Assembly: GCA_036280655.1 (NCBI GenBank)
Contig: DASUQI010000023.1
Span: forward strand, 1-24,911
Reading direction: 5' to 3'
Source: DASSJM01 sp036280655
GTDB lineage: Bacteria; Actinomycetota; UBA4738; HRBIN12
DNA: 24,911 nt
Shown: one piece after another, positions 12,620-20,437 of the stretch
Numbering within the stretch: the stretch's first letter is position 1
Layout of the letters: each line of letters starts with the position of its first letter
Made by a program: the position numbers and the translations under genes
Notes under the pieces: generated by a model
Told to the model about the DNA's origin: nothing
Seen by the model: the letters and a program-made list of their open reading frames with translations, nothing else
Databases searched by the model: none

Positions 12620-12862
12620 TCAGAGCTTGTGCGTCATCCCCTTGACGATGCACGTCAGGGTCCGCGTGAGCCCCGGCACCGTCTGGATGTCGCTGAGGAC
12701 CCGGCCGAGCTCGTCCATGTCGGCCCCCTCGGCGCGGACGATGAGGTCGTAGGGACCCGTCACGCTCTGCGCGAGCCGGACGCCGGGCACCGAGCCGATC
12801 TCATTGCGGACCTTCGTGCCCGTACCGGCAAGGGTCTGGATCAGGACGAATGCCTGGAGCAT
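12620..12862 (-). CDS. Stand-alone Lrp/AsnC ligand-binding (RAM) domain protein
   Basis: 80 residues, all of it one RAM (Lrp/AsnC C-terminal) domain: MLQAFVLIQTLAGTGTKVRN, SVTGPYDLIVRAEGADMDEL and a closing segment QTVPGLTRTLTCIVKG. There is no helix-turn-helix, so it does not bind DNA by itself. Stand-alone RAM proteins form dimers or larger rings and bind amino acids or similar ligands, or partner a full-length Lrp protein. It begins 22 nt after the zinc dehydrogenase stop and is the last gene of a tight minus-strand run. The ligand cannot be told from sequence. Confidence 0.88.
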   Translation of the reverse strand: MLQAFVLIQTLAGTGTKVRNEIGSVPGVRLAQSVTGPYDLIVRAEGADMDELGRVLSDIQTVPGLTRTLTCIVKGMTHKL

Positions 12863-12884
12863 CGGACCTCCCCGCCGGGAGCCG

Positions 12885-13892
12885 TCATGGTAGCCCGGCG
12901 GTCAACCCTTGGGGGATCAGGACGGGCGTCGCGGGTTCGCCCGATCGGGCGGCGGCGATCGCGTCGCCGGCCGCCTCGAGCGGGAAGGTCCGGACGTCGG
13001 TCCGGAGCGGGATCTCGGCCGCGAGCGCGAGGAGCTCCGTGCCGTCGCGCCGCGTGAGGTTCGCGACCGAGCGCAGGATCCGCTCGCGCCACAGGAGCTC
13101 GTACGGGAACGACGGCACGTCCGACATGTGGATCTCGGCACACACGACCGACCCGCCCGGCGCAACTGCCGCGAGCGCGAGCGGGATCAGCTCGCCGACG
13201 GCGGCGAACAGGATCGCGGCGTCGAGCGGCTCGGGCGGCGTCGCGGTCGAGTCTCCGGCCCACGTGCAGCCGCGCTCGACCGCGAGGCGCTGGGTCTCGG
13301 CGTCGCCGGGACGGGTGAACGCGAACACGCGCCGCCCCTGGTGCAGCGCCACCTGAGCGATCAGCCGGGCCGCGTTGCCGAACCCGTAGAGGCCGAGCTT
13401 CTGGGCGTCGCCGGCGAGCCGCAGCGCCCGGTAGCCGATCGCGCCGGCGCACAGGAGCGGCGCCGTCGTCGCGGGCTCGGAACCCTCCGGGAGCGGGAGG
13501 CAGAACGCTGTGTCGGCGACGAGCCGATCCGCGTACCCGCCGTCGAGGTCGAACCCGGTGAATCGCGCCCGCGGACACAGGTTCTCGCGGCCCGAGGCAC
13601 AGAACGCGCACGTCCCGTCGGCCCATCCGAGCCAGGGGACGCCCACCGCCTCGCCCACGGCGAGCCCGGCGCCGTCGCCGACGGCCGCGACCCGGCCCAC
13701 CACCTGGTGGCCGGGCACGAGCGGCAGCCTCGGGGGTTCGAGCTCGCCGTCCAGGATGTGGAGGTCGGTGCGGCACACCGCGCACGCGAGCACGTCGACG
13801 AGCGCCTGCCCGGGCCCCGGCTCGGGTTCGGGGAGGTCGCGGAGCTTCGGCGGTCTTCCCGGCGCGCCGAGCACGATCGCTCGCACGCTCAC
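12885..13892 (-). CDS. Zinc-dependent alcohol dehydrogenase (AdhA-like, MDR family)
   Basis: 335 residues from a GTG at 13892 that overlaps the stop of the upstream gene (GTGA). C40 in ACAVCRTDLH and H62 in PGHQVVGRVAAVG are catalytic-zinc ligands. The nucleotide site is LGLYGFGNAARLIAQVA. Layout and the GRENLCPRARFTGFDLDGGYAD block resemble the AdhA/propanol-preferring group, which oxidises primary alcohols or reduces aldehydes with NAD(P). The structural-zinc loop has only three Cys (C95, C98, C106); the position of the first is D92. An Asp or Glu is known at this position in some archaeal ADHs. The aldo/keto reductase just upstream suggests a shared carbonyl or alcohol substrate class. Confidence 0.9.
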   Translation of the reverse strand: MSVRAIVLGAPGRPPKLRDLPEPEPGPGQALVDVLACAVCRTDLHILDGELEPPRLPLVPGHQVVGRVAAVGDGAGLAVGEAVGVPWLGWADGTCAFCASGRENLCPRARFTGFDLDGGYADRLVADTAFCLPLPEGSEPATTAPLLCAGAIGYRALRLAGDAQKLGLYGFGNAARLIAQVALHQGRRVFAFTRPGDAETQRLAVERGCTWAGDSTATPPEPLDAAILFAAVGELIPLALAAVAPGGSVVCAEIHMSDVPSFPYELLWRERILRSVANLTRRDGTELLALAAEIPLRTDVRTFPLEAAGDAIAAARSGEPATPVLIPQGLTAGLP

Positions 13893-14689
13893 GCCCCCGC
13901 GACGCGCGCCACGAGCTCCCGCTGCTCGCGGTCGAACCACGGCGGCTCGCCGGCCGCCACGTTGGAGCGAGCGTGCTCGACGACCGAGGTCGCGGGGATC
14001 GCGACGTGCACGCGCGGGTCGGACAGCGTCCACTTCAGCAGCGCCTGCGTCCACGTCTCGACGCCGAGCGCGCGGAGGACGCCGGGGTCCGACGGCGCCC
14101 GGCGGACCAGCGCCCCCTCCGCGAACGGACGCATCGCGATCACCCCGAGCCCCAGCCCCTCGGCGAGCGGCAGGACCACGTCCTCGCACCGCCGCTCGAG
14201 CGGGTTGTACGGGATCTGGATGCAGCCGATCCGCCCGGTCCGCATCACGGTCGCGAGCTCGTCGAACGATGCTTCGTTCCAGTGGGTCGCGCCGAGGACG
14301 CCGACGCGGCCGTCGTCGCGCTCGGCCTCGAGCCAGTCGAGGTGCTCGCGCCACGCAACGAGGTTGTGGACCTGCTCGACATCAACGCGCCCGCCGTAGA
14401 ACCCGAGCTGTGCCTCGAGCTGCTCGCGTCCCTCCCGGACCGAGCGCGCCCAGATCTTCGTCGCCACCACGACGTCGTCGCGGATCCCCTCGAGCACGCG
14501 CCCGAGCACGGCCTCCGCCCGCCCGTACATCGGCGACGAGTCGACGACGCGCGTCCCGCCCTCGAACATCGCGCGGACGACCGACCGCGCGTCGCCCTCG
14601 TCCGCGTCCGAGACGTCGAACACGCTCCAGGTCCCGAGCCCGATCACCGGCACCTTCAGGCCGGTGGATCCGAACGGACGGACCTCCAA
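13889..14689 (-). CDS. Aldo/keto reductase
   Basis: 266 residues. The catalytic tetrad is visible: D50 and Y55 in VVDSSPMYGRAE, K78 in VVATKIW, and H108 in VEQVHNLV. The N-terminal hairpin VRPFGSTGLKVPVIGLGTW and the C-terminal block RVHVAIPATSVVEHARSNVAA, a cofactor-phosphate region, are typical of the family. It reduces aldehydes or ketones with NADPH in the cytosol; the natural substrate is unknown. Length is at the short end, about 270 for single-domain relatives. It starts 4 nt after the PAC2 stop and overlaps the ADH start by 4 nt, so the three genes should be translated from one mRNA. Confidence 0.92.
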   Translation of the reverse strand: MEVRPFGSTGLKVPVIGLGTWSVFDVSDADEGDARSVVRAMFEGGTRVVDSSPMYGRAEAVLGRVLEGIRDDVVVATKIWARSVREGREQLEAQLGFYGGRVDVEQVHNLVAWREHLDWLEAERDDGRVGVLGATHWNEASFDELATVMRTGRIGCIQIPYNPLERRCEDVVLPLAEGLGLGVIAMRPFAEGALVRRAPSDPGVLRALGVETWTQALLKWTLSDPRVHVAIPATSVVEHARSNVAAGEPPWFDREQRELVARVAGA

Positions 14690-14693
14690 GCGA

Positions 14694-15554
14694 CTAGTCG
14701 TCGGTACGGCCGTGGTCGCGCAGGAACCGCTCGAGCTCGGCCGCGATGTCGTCGCCGCTCGCGGCCTCGAGCAAGCCGTCCTCCCCCATCGCCTCCGCGG
14801 CCTCCTCGAGCCGCTGCACGTACCCGGCGAGGTTCCCGTCCTCCTCGATCGCCTCGGACACCTCGCGCTCGAACACCCGCGCGGCGAGCTCGATCTCGCC
14901 CGTGTCCACCTCGAGACCGGTGAGGTCGCGGAGCGCCTCGAGCAGCGCGAGCGCCACCTTGGGGTTGCGCGACTGCGGGAGGTAGTGGGGCGCGGCCGCC
15001 CAGAGCGAAAGCGCCGGCAGACCGGTCTTCGCCGCGGCGGAGTTCAGCGCGCCGACGATGCCGGTGGGCCCCTCGTACCGGGCGAGCACGACCCCCGGCT
15101 TCTCGAGCCAGTGGGGATCCTCGCTCGCGGCGTTCACCGGTGCGGGGCGCGTGTGCGGAACGTCGGCGAGGAACGCGCCGAGCGTGATGAGCAGCGACAC
15201 GTCGAGTTCCGAACACACCTGCAGGATCGAGTCGCCATAGGTGCGCCAACGCACGTTCGGCTCCACGCCGAGGAACACGATGGCATCGCGTTCGTTGATC
15301 CGCGCCGAGAAGAACCGGTTCGCCGGCCAGTCGATCCGCCGCGAATCGCCCTCGAGGCGCACCGTCGGACGGTGCACCTGGAAGTCGTAGAACTCCTCCG
15401 GATCGATCTCCGCGAACCGGCGCGCGCCCCATTGCGAACGGAGCGTTCGGACCGCGGTCGTCGCGGCTTCGCCGCCGTCGTTCCATCCGGAGAACGCGCA
15501 GATCATCACGGGCCGCGAAAGCTCGGGTCGCGTCCGGTAGGCGACGTGGCTCAC
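14694..15554 (-). CDS. PAC2-family protein (proteasome assembly chaperone-like)
   Basis: 286 residues from a GTG at 15554. MICAFSGWNDGGEAATTAVRTL at the start, DFQVHRPTVR, and ALSLWAAAPHYLPQSRNPKVALALLEAL are signature blocks of the actinobacterial/archaeal PAC2 family (PF09754). Eukaryotic PAC2 helps assemble the proteasome; in bacteria the function is unproven and no proteasome gene is in the window. The C-terminal 80 residues are an acidic helical tail (REVSEAIEEDGNLAGYVQRL). CAGACT lies 6 nt before the GTG and no Shine-Dalgarno is present, which fits a leaderless start. It is the first gene of the run PAC2, AKR, ADH, RAM. Confidence 0.88.
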   Translation of the reverse strand: MSHVAYRTRPELSRPVMICAFSGWNDGGEAATTAVRTLRSQWGARRFAEIDPEEFYDFQVHRPTVRLEGDSRRIDWPANRFFSARINERDAIVFLGVEPNVRWRTYGDSILQVCSELDVSLLITLGAFLADVPHTRPAPVNAASEDPHWLEKPGVVLARYEGPTGIVGALNSAAAKTGLPALSLWAAAPHYLPQSRNPKVALALLEALRDLTGLEVDTGEIELAARVFEREVSEAIEEDGNLAGYVQRLEEAAEAMGEDGLLEAASGDDIAAELERFLRDHGRTDD

Positions 15555-15636
15555 CGGGACAGTCTGCCGCCCGTCGCGGGGGCTGTCACACGGAAATCGC
15601 AGGTCGCCGCCTCCCCCTCCGCTCGAAGACCCGGGC

Positions 15637-15664
15637 TAGAATCCTCCCCCGCTCCGCAGGGGGG
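15637..15664 (+). promoter_or_regulatory. -10 TAGAAT and Shine-Dalgarno AGGGGGG before the PBP4 gene
   Basis: TAGAAT (15637-15642) is the best -10 match in the window. AGGGGGG (15658-15664) is a strong ribosome site, but it lies 50 nt before the only in-frame ATG. Five nt after it is an in-frame ATC (15670-15672). No convincing -35 was found. Confidence 0.5.
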
Positions 15665-15714
15665 TACCGATCGACGCCCGCACCTCCTTCAGGCTCCGCC
15701 TCCGGACGGCCGCG

Positions 15715-17439
15715 ATGGCCGAGCTGGCGCTGCTGTGCGCGCTGCTGATCGCGCCCGAGGCGCTCGCCGAGACCGCCGCGACGACGCTCGGCGTCTCCTC
15801 GCCGCTCGTGGGCTTCGGGCAGCCGGTCGTCGTGTCGGGGTCGGTGAAGGGCGACCCCGGGTGTTCGCCCGGCCGCGAGGTGACGCTGCAGTGGCGCGCG
15901 GCCGACTCGTCGGGGTTCGCGACCGTAGCGACCGGCTCGAGCGGGGCCGACGGCATGTTCTCGTTCGAACAGTCCCAGCCCCACACGGGGCGGTATCGCG
16001 CGACGATCGCCGCGACCCCGACCTGTCCCGCCGCGACCTCCGACGAGGAGCTCGTCCGCGTGCGCTCCGTCGTCGACGCGGGGCTGGTGGCGGGATCGAC
16101 CGAGGTGGGCGACTGCGTGCTCGTCACGGCGTCGCTGCGGCCTTCGAAGTCCGGCCAGGTCGTCGAGGTGCAGCAGCGGACCCCCGATGGGTGGGTCGCG
16201 ATCGACCGGCCGACGCTCGACCAGGACTCGGAGGCGCAGGTCGAACCCTGCTTCGGCGTCGAGGACCTCGGCGTCGTCCGTCTGCGAGTGCGGTGGATCG
16301 CGCAGGACGCGCTGAACGAAACCAGCTCGTCGCCCGTCCTCGGGTTCGAGATCACGCAGTCGGCATGGATGGAGGCGATCGACGACGCGATCGGGGGCCG
16401 CGCGGTGTCGGTCGCGGTCGGCGAGGAGGACGCGTACCTGTACCGTCACGGCGCCGACGTCCGCAGGACGCCCGCGTCGAACACGAAGCTCCTGCTCTCG
16501 ATGGCCATGTTCGACACGCTCGGGCCGGCGTTCCGGATGCGGACGATCGCCGCGGCGCCGGGGATCTCCGAGGACGGCGTCGTCGAGAGGCTCTGGATCC
16601 TGGGGCGCGGCGATCCGATCATCGGCCGCGGGAAGCTCGCCGCGCTCGCGCGGAAGCTGGACGCGGCGGGACTGACCCGCGTGACGGGCCCCGTCCTCGG
16701 GAGCACCTCCTACTTCAGACGCGATTGGGACGCCCCCGGCTGGAACGACGTGGCCCGCGACTACGTGAACCGTCCGACCGCGCTCACCTACCAGCGCAAT
16801 TCGGGCCGCGCCCCCGAGCGCGACGCCGCCGGGGTCCTCGCGGCCGAGCTCGAGGAGCTCGGGATCCGGGTGGCGGGCACGCCGGGCTCGGGTTCGCCCC
16901 CGGCGGACCTGCAGACGCTCGCGTCCATCGAGTCCGCCCCGCTCCAGCAGCTCCTGACGAAGACCCTGCGGCCCTCCGACAACTTCTTCGCCGAGATGCT
17001 CGGCAAGCGCCTCGGCGCCGAGGTGCGGCGCGTGCCTGGCTCGATCGCCAAGGGCGCGGCGTCGATCCAGGCGTGGACGGACGCGCACGGGACCGCCTTC
17101 ACGCTGAACGACAACTCGGGGCTCTCGTACGCGAACCGCGTGACCGCCGAGGGGATCGTCCGGTTGCTCTGGGCCGCGGAGGATGCGCCGTGGGGGACGA
17201 ACCTCCGTCGCGCCCTTCCGACCGGCGGGCAGGGAACGCTCGTGCACCGGCTGCACGGCCTCCCCGTCCGCGCCAAGACCGGGACGCTCGACGAGGTGTC
17301 GGCCCTGTCCGGCTGGGTGCTCACGCGCGGCACCGACACGTGGGTGGAGTTCGCGATCGTGTCGTTCGGGATGTCGAAGTCGGTCGCCACGGACATCGAG
17401 GACCGGATCGTCCGCATCCTGCGTCGCGACCTCCGCTAG
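15715..17439 (+). CDS. dacB: D-alanyl-D-alanine carboxypeptidase/endopeptidase (PBP4, peptidase S13)
   Basis: 574 residues from the ATG. The penicillin-binding motifs are S255-N-T-K258 (PASNTKLLLS), S421-D-N423 (RPSDNFFAEML) and K521-T-G (RAKTGTLDEVSA), in the order and spacing of S13 enzymes. It trims or cleaves D-Ala cross-links of peptidoglycan outside the membrane. Residues 20 to about 213 form two Ig-like beta domains (each with a Cys pair, C50/C104 and C134/C179), an addition not found in Escherichia coli PBP4. The signal sequence is odd: from the ATG it has no positive charge (MAELALLCALLIAPEALA). The 15 codons upstream in frame (after an ATC at 15670) read DARTSFRLRLRTAA and would supply the missing basic region. 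The true start may be there. Confidence 0.9.
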   Translation: MAELALLCALLIAPEALAETAATTLGVSSPLVGFGQPVVVSGSVKGDPGCSPGREVTLQWRAADSSGFATVATGSSGADGMFSFEQSQPHTGRYRATIAATPTCPAATSDEELVRVRSVVDAGLVAGSTEVGDCVLVTASLRPSKSGQVVEVQQRTPDGWVAIDRPTLDQDSEAQVEPCFGVEDLGVVRLRVRWIAQDALNETSSSPVLGFEITQSAWMEAIDDAIGGRAVSVAVGEEDAYLYRHGADVRRTPASNTKLLLSMAMFDTLGPAFRMRTIAAAPGISEDGVVERLWILGRGDPIIGRGKLAALARKLDAAGLTRVTGPVLGSTSYFRRDWDAPGWNDVARDYVNRPTALTYQRNSGRAPERDAAGVLAAELEELGIRVAGTPGSGSPPADLQTLASIESAPLQQLLTKTLRPSDNFFAEMLGKRLGAEVRRVPGSIAKGAASIQAWTDAHGTAFTLNDNSGLSYANRVTAEGIVRLLWAAEDAPWGTNLRRALPTGGQGTLVHRLHGLPVRAKTGTLDEVSALSGWVLTRGTDTWVEFAIVSFGMSKSVATDIEDRIVRILRRDLR

Positions 17440-17455
17440 CGAGACGGCGGGACGC

Positions 17456-18205
17456 TCAGGCGAAGCCGCCGGACCGCTCGAGCTCCTTCGCGGCCTCGAG
17501 CACGGCGGGCGCGAATCTCCTCGCGCTGATCCGCCCCATGCGGGAGGCGGGACCCGACACCGAGACCACCGCCACGAGGATCCCGTAGGGCCCGACCACC
17601 GGCGCGCTCACCGAGCCGACGCCGGGCTGACGTTCGCCGGCGCTGGAAGCCCAGCCGCGCGCTCGGGCGAGCTCGACCTCGTGCGCGAAGCGCTCGGGAT
17701 CGTCCGCCTTGCGGATCAGTCGCTCCGAGCCGGTAGCGTTCGCGAGGAAGACCTTGGCCGCCGAGCCCGCCGTCAGCGGCAGCGAGGCTCCGACCGGCAC
17801 GATCGTCCGGAGCTCGTTCGGGGACTCGACCGCGTCGATGCAGACGCGGACGTCCCCCGAGCGCACGAACAGCTGTGCGCTCTCGCCGGTCGTCCGCACG
17901 AGCCGCTCGAGGATCGGGTGCGCGAGATCGCGGAGCGGCAGCTCGCGCATCGCCTCGGACGCGAGCCGCAGCAGCCTGGGGCCGAGCCGGTAGCCCAGAC
18001 CGCCGCCGTAGTGCGCGAGGAACCCGTGCTCCTCGAGCGCGCGGATCAGCCGGTGCGTCGTCGGACGGGAGAGTCCGGTCGCCTCGGCGATCCGGGCGAA
18101 CCGGGTCACGCCGCCCTCGACCGCCTGCAGGATCGCGACCGCCCGGTCGAGCGTGCCGACCCCGGTGTCGGGGACGCGTTCGAGCTCTCGTCGTCGTCTG
18201 GGCAT
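17456..18205 (-). CDS. IclR-family transcription regulator (NdgR/LtbR/AreB-like)
   Basis: 249 residues, the standard IclR length. An N-terminal winged helix-turn-helix (about 16-75, TLDRAVAILQAVEGGVTRFARIAEATGLSRPTTHRLIRALEEHG) is followed by the ligand-binding domain with FVRSGDVRVCIDAVESP, LPLTAGSAAKVFLA and SVSAPVVGPYGILVAVVSVSGP. Divergent pairing with leuCD is the hallmark of NdgR (Streptomyces), LtbR (Corynebacterium) and AreB, which control leucine and other amino-acid genes. A palindrome lies 26 nt before the ATG. TATAGT (18239-18234) inside that palindrome could be the gene's own -10, giving autoregulation. It converges with dacB, 16 bp between stops. Confidence 0.92.
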   Translation of the reverse strand: MPRRRRELERVPDTGVGTLDRAVAILQAVEGGVTRFARIAEATGLSRPTTHRLIRALEEHGFLAHYGGGLGYRLGPRLLRLASEAMRELPLRDLAHPILERLVRTTGESAQLFVRSGDVRVCIDAVESPNELRTIVPVGASLPLTAGSAAKVFLANATGSERLIRKADDPERFAHEVELARARGWASSAGERQPGVGSVSAPVVGPYGILVAVVSVSGPASRMGRISARRFAPAVLEAAKELERSGGFA

Positions 18206-18230
18206 CCGCGTTGAGGGTCGAAGAAGGATG

Positions 18231-18263
18231 TCCACTATATGGAACTCTGTTCCACATAGTGGA
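18231..18263. promoter_or_regulatory. Palindromic IclR-type operator between regulator and leuC
   Basis: A 33-bp near-perfect inverted repeat, with arms TCCACTATATGGAAC and GTTCCACATAGTGGA around TCT. The core TGGAACTCTGTTCCA (18240-18254) is an exact match to the TGGAAC...GTTCCA sites bound by NdgR/IclR-type regulators. The outer TCCACTAT/ATAGTGGA arms repeat part of the same motif and may hold a second dimer. Confidence 0.75.
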
Positions 18264-18305
18264 ATACCCCTGGACGAAGCCGGTCGCCCCTGCGACCATC
18301 CGAAC

Positions 18306-19700
18306 ATGGCCGGCACGACCGCGACGACGCCCTCCACGCTCGCCGAGAAGGTCTGGGAGCGCCACGTCGTGCGCCGGGCCGAGGGCGAGCCCGACCTGCT
18401 GTACGTCGACCTGCACCTCGTCCACGAGGTCACGAGCCCGCAGGCGTTCGAGGGGCTCCGGCTGGCCGGGCGGACCGTGCGCCGGCCCGACCTCACCGTC
18501 GCGACGATGGACCACAACGTCCCCACCGCGCCGGGCCCCGAGGACCCGATCAGCGTCCAGCAGATGAGCGCGCTGCGGACCAACTGCGCCGAGTTCGGCA
18601 TCACGCTCTACCCGACCGGCGACCTCGGCCAGGGGATCGTCCACGTGATCGGCCCGCAGATGGGGCTCACCCAGCCGGGTCTCGTGATGGTCTGCGGCGA
18701 CTCGCACACGAGCACGCACGGCGCGTTCGGCGCGCTCGCGTTCGGGATCGGCACGAGCGAGGTGGAGCACGTGCTCGCGACGCAGACCCTGCCCCAGCCG
18801 AAACCGGGGACGATGGCGATCTCCGTCGACGGTGACCTGCCGGCCGGCGTGTCGGCCAAGGACGTGGTCCTGGGGATCATCGCGCGGATCGGCACGCGCG
18901 GCGGCGTCGGCCACGTGATCGAGTACCGCGGCGACGCGATCCGGTCGCTCTCGATGGAGGGACGGATGACGATCTGCAACATGTCAATCGAGGCGGGGGC
19001 CCGCGCCGGCATGGTGGCCCCCGACGACACGACGTTCGCCTACCTCGAGGGTCGTCCGCACGCGCCCACGGGTCGGGACTGGGAGGAGGCCCTCGACGAC
19101 TGGCGATCGTTGCCGACGGACGAGGGCGCGGCGTTCGACCGCGAGGTGACCATCGACGCCGCCGTGCTCCGGCCCCACGTCTCCTGGGGCACGAACCCGG
19201 GGCAGACCGTCACGATCGACGACGTCGTCCCCGAGCCCGGCGACGAGGCCGCCGAGCGCGCGCTCGCGTACATGGACCTGCGACCCGGGACGCCGATGCG
19301 CGAGATCCGGCCTGATACCGTCTTCATCGGGTCGTGCACGAACTCGCGGATCGAGGACCTCCGCGAGGCCGCGGGGATCCTCGAGGGACGCATGGTCCGC
19401 GAGGGCCTGCGCGCGATGGTCGTCCCCGGCTCGATGCTCGTGAAACGCCAGGCGGAGCAGGAGGGGCTCGACGCCGTCTTCACCCGCGCGGGGTTCGAAT
19501 GGCGCGATGCCGGCTGCTCGATGTGCCTGGGGATGAACCCCGACCAGCTCACGCCCGGCGAGCGGTGCGCGTCGACCAGCAACCGGAACTTCGAGGGCCG
19601 GCAGGGCCGGGGCGGCAGGACCCACCTCGTGAGCCCGGCCGTCGCGGCGGCGACCGCCGTGGCCGGCCACTTCGCCACGCCGAGCGACCTGGACGCATGA
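18306..19700 (+). CDS. leuC: 3-isopropylmalate dehydratase, large subunit
   Basis: 464 residues. It is the catalytic large subunit that, with LeuD, isomerises 2- to 3-isopropylmalate in leucine synthesis. The 4Fe-4S ligands are C344 (IGSCTNSRIEDL), C404 and C407 (DAGCSMCLGMNPD). TMDHNVPT, VCGDSHTSTHGAFGALAFGIGTSEVEHVLATQ and NRNFEGRQGRGGRTHLVSPA are family signatures. The start at 18306 gives the normal length and begins before the conserved LAEKVWERHVV. No Shine-Dalgarno precedes it; GACCAT (18294-18299) stands 6 nt upstream, with TGGACG 17 nt before that, a possible leaderless promoter just downstream of the operator. The stop overlaps leuD (ATGA). Confidence 0.97.
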   Translation: MAGTTATTPSTLAEKVWERHVVRRAEGEPDLLYVDLHLVHEVTSPQAFEGLRLAGRTVRRPDLTVATMDHNVPTAPGPEDPISVQQMSALRTNCAEFGITLYPTGDLGQGIVHVIGPQMGLTQPGLVMVCGDSHTSTHGAFGALAFGIGTSEVEHVLATQTLPQPKPGTMAISVDGDLPAGVSAKDVVLGIIARIGTRGGVGHVIEYRGDAIRSLSMEGRMTICNMSIEAGARAGMVAPDDTTFAYLEGRPHAPTGRDWEEALDDWRSLPTDEGAAFDREVTIDAAVLRPHVSWGTNPGQTVTIDDVVPEPGDEAAERALAYMDLRPGTPMREIRPDTVFIGSCTNSRIEDLREAAGILEGRMVREGLRAMVVPGSMLVKRQAEQEGLDAVFTRAGFEWRDAGCSMCLGMNPDQLTPGERCASTSNRNFEGRQGRGGRTHLVSPAVAAATAVAGHFATPSDLDA

Positions 19701-20302
19701 AGCCCTTCACCACCCACACCGGACGCGCGCTGCCGCTCGATCGCGCCGACGTCGACACCGACCAGATCATCCCGGCCGTGCACCTCAGGCGGATCGAGCG
19801 CACGGGCTTCGGGCCGTTCCTGTTCGGCGAGTGGCGCAAGGATCCGGCGTTCGTCCTCAACGACCCTCGCTACGCGGGCGCCTCGGTGCTGATCGCCGGC
19901 CCGAACTTCGGGAGCGGGTCCAGCCGCGAGCACGCGGTGTGGGCGCTCGAGGACGCGGGGTTCCGCGCGCTGATCTCCGAGCGGTTCGCCGACATCTTCC
20001 GAACGAACTGCAGCAAGATCGGGCTGCTGACGGTCGAGCTGCCGGCCGAGTCCGTGCGCGCCCTGATGGACGCGGTGCTCGACGACCCTTCCACCGAGAT
20101 CACCGTCGACCTCCGGGAGCTGCGCGTGAGCGCGCCCGCGGTCGACGAGCGCTTCGAGATCGACCCGTACACGCGGCGCCGCCTGCTCGAGGGCCTGGAC
20201 GACATCGCCCTGACGCTCGCGAACGCCGAGGCGATCGAGGCGTTCGAGCGGGGCCGCGCGACGCGCCTGCCGTCGATGGCGCCCACCGGTCGTCCGGCCT
20301 AG
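19697..20302 (+). CDS. leuD: 3-isopropylmalate dehydratase, small subunit
   Basis: 201 residues, the usual length for the small subunit. It carries the substrate-selecting swivel domain: FTTHTGRALPLDRADVDTDQIIPAVHLRRIERTGFG at the start, then GPNFGSGSSREHAVWAL, the binding loop. It pairs with LeuC in the cytosol. The ATG at 19697 overlaps the leuC stop in ATGA, so it is translationally coupled. The C-terminus ends in a short polar tail after ANAEAIEAFERGRA. No leuA, leuB or ilv gene is present in the window. The 135 bp after it contain no gene. Confidence 0.97.
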   Translation: MKPFTTHTGRALPLDRADVDTDQIIPAVHLRRIERTGFGPFLFGEWRKDPAFVLNDPRYAGASVLIAGPNFGSGSSREHAVWALEDAGFRALISERFADIFRTNCSKIGLLTVELPAESVRALMDAVLDDPSTEITVDLRELRVSAPAVDERFEIDPYTRRRLLEGLDDIALTLANAEAIEAFERGRATRLPSMAPTGRPA

Positions 20303-20437
20303 ACCCTTCCGCCGTTCCCGCAGGTCAGAGGCCCCTCCCTCCCGTTTCGGGCTCGGCGTGCATCTAAGGTCCGCCACACCCTCCGCCGATAGCTGAGGCA
20401 GCACGTTCGGCCGATCGAAGGCGTCCCCGAGGCAGCG
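20303..20437 (+). promoter_or_regulatory. Intergenic stretch with possible promoter for the GGDEF-EAL gene
   Basis: Between leuD and the GGDEF-EAL gene. TCTAAGGT near 20362-20369 contains a TAAGGT -10-like hexamer, about 70 nt before the start. GAGG, 5 nt before the ATG at 20438, is the ribosome site. No terminator with a T-run is visible after leuD. Confidence 0.3.

Noticed and set aside
12909..14399. A 496-codon plus-strand frame opposite the ADH and aldo/keto reductase
   Set aside because: Both minus-strand genes have complete catalytic motifs; the plus frame is Arg/Glu-rich shadow.
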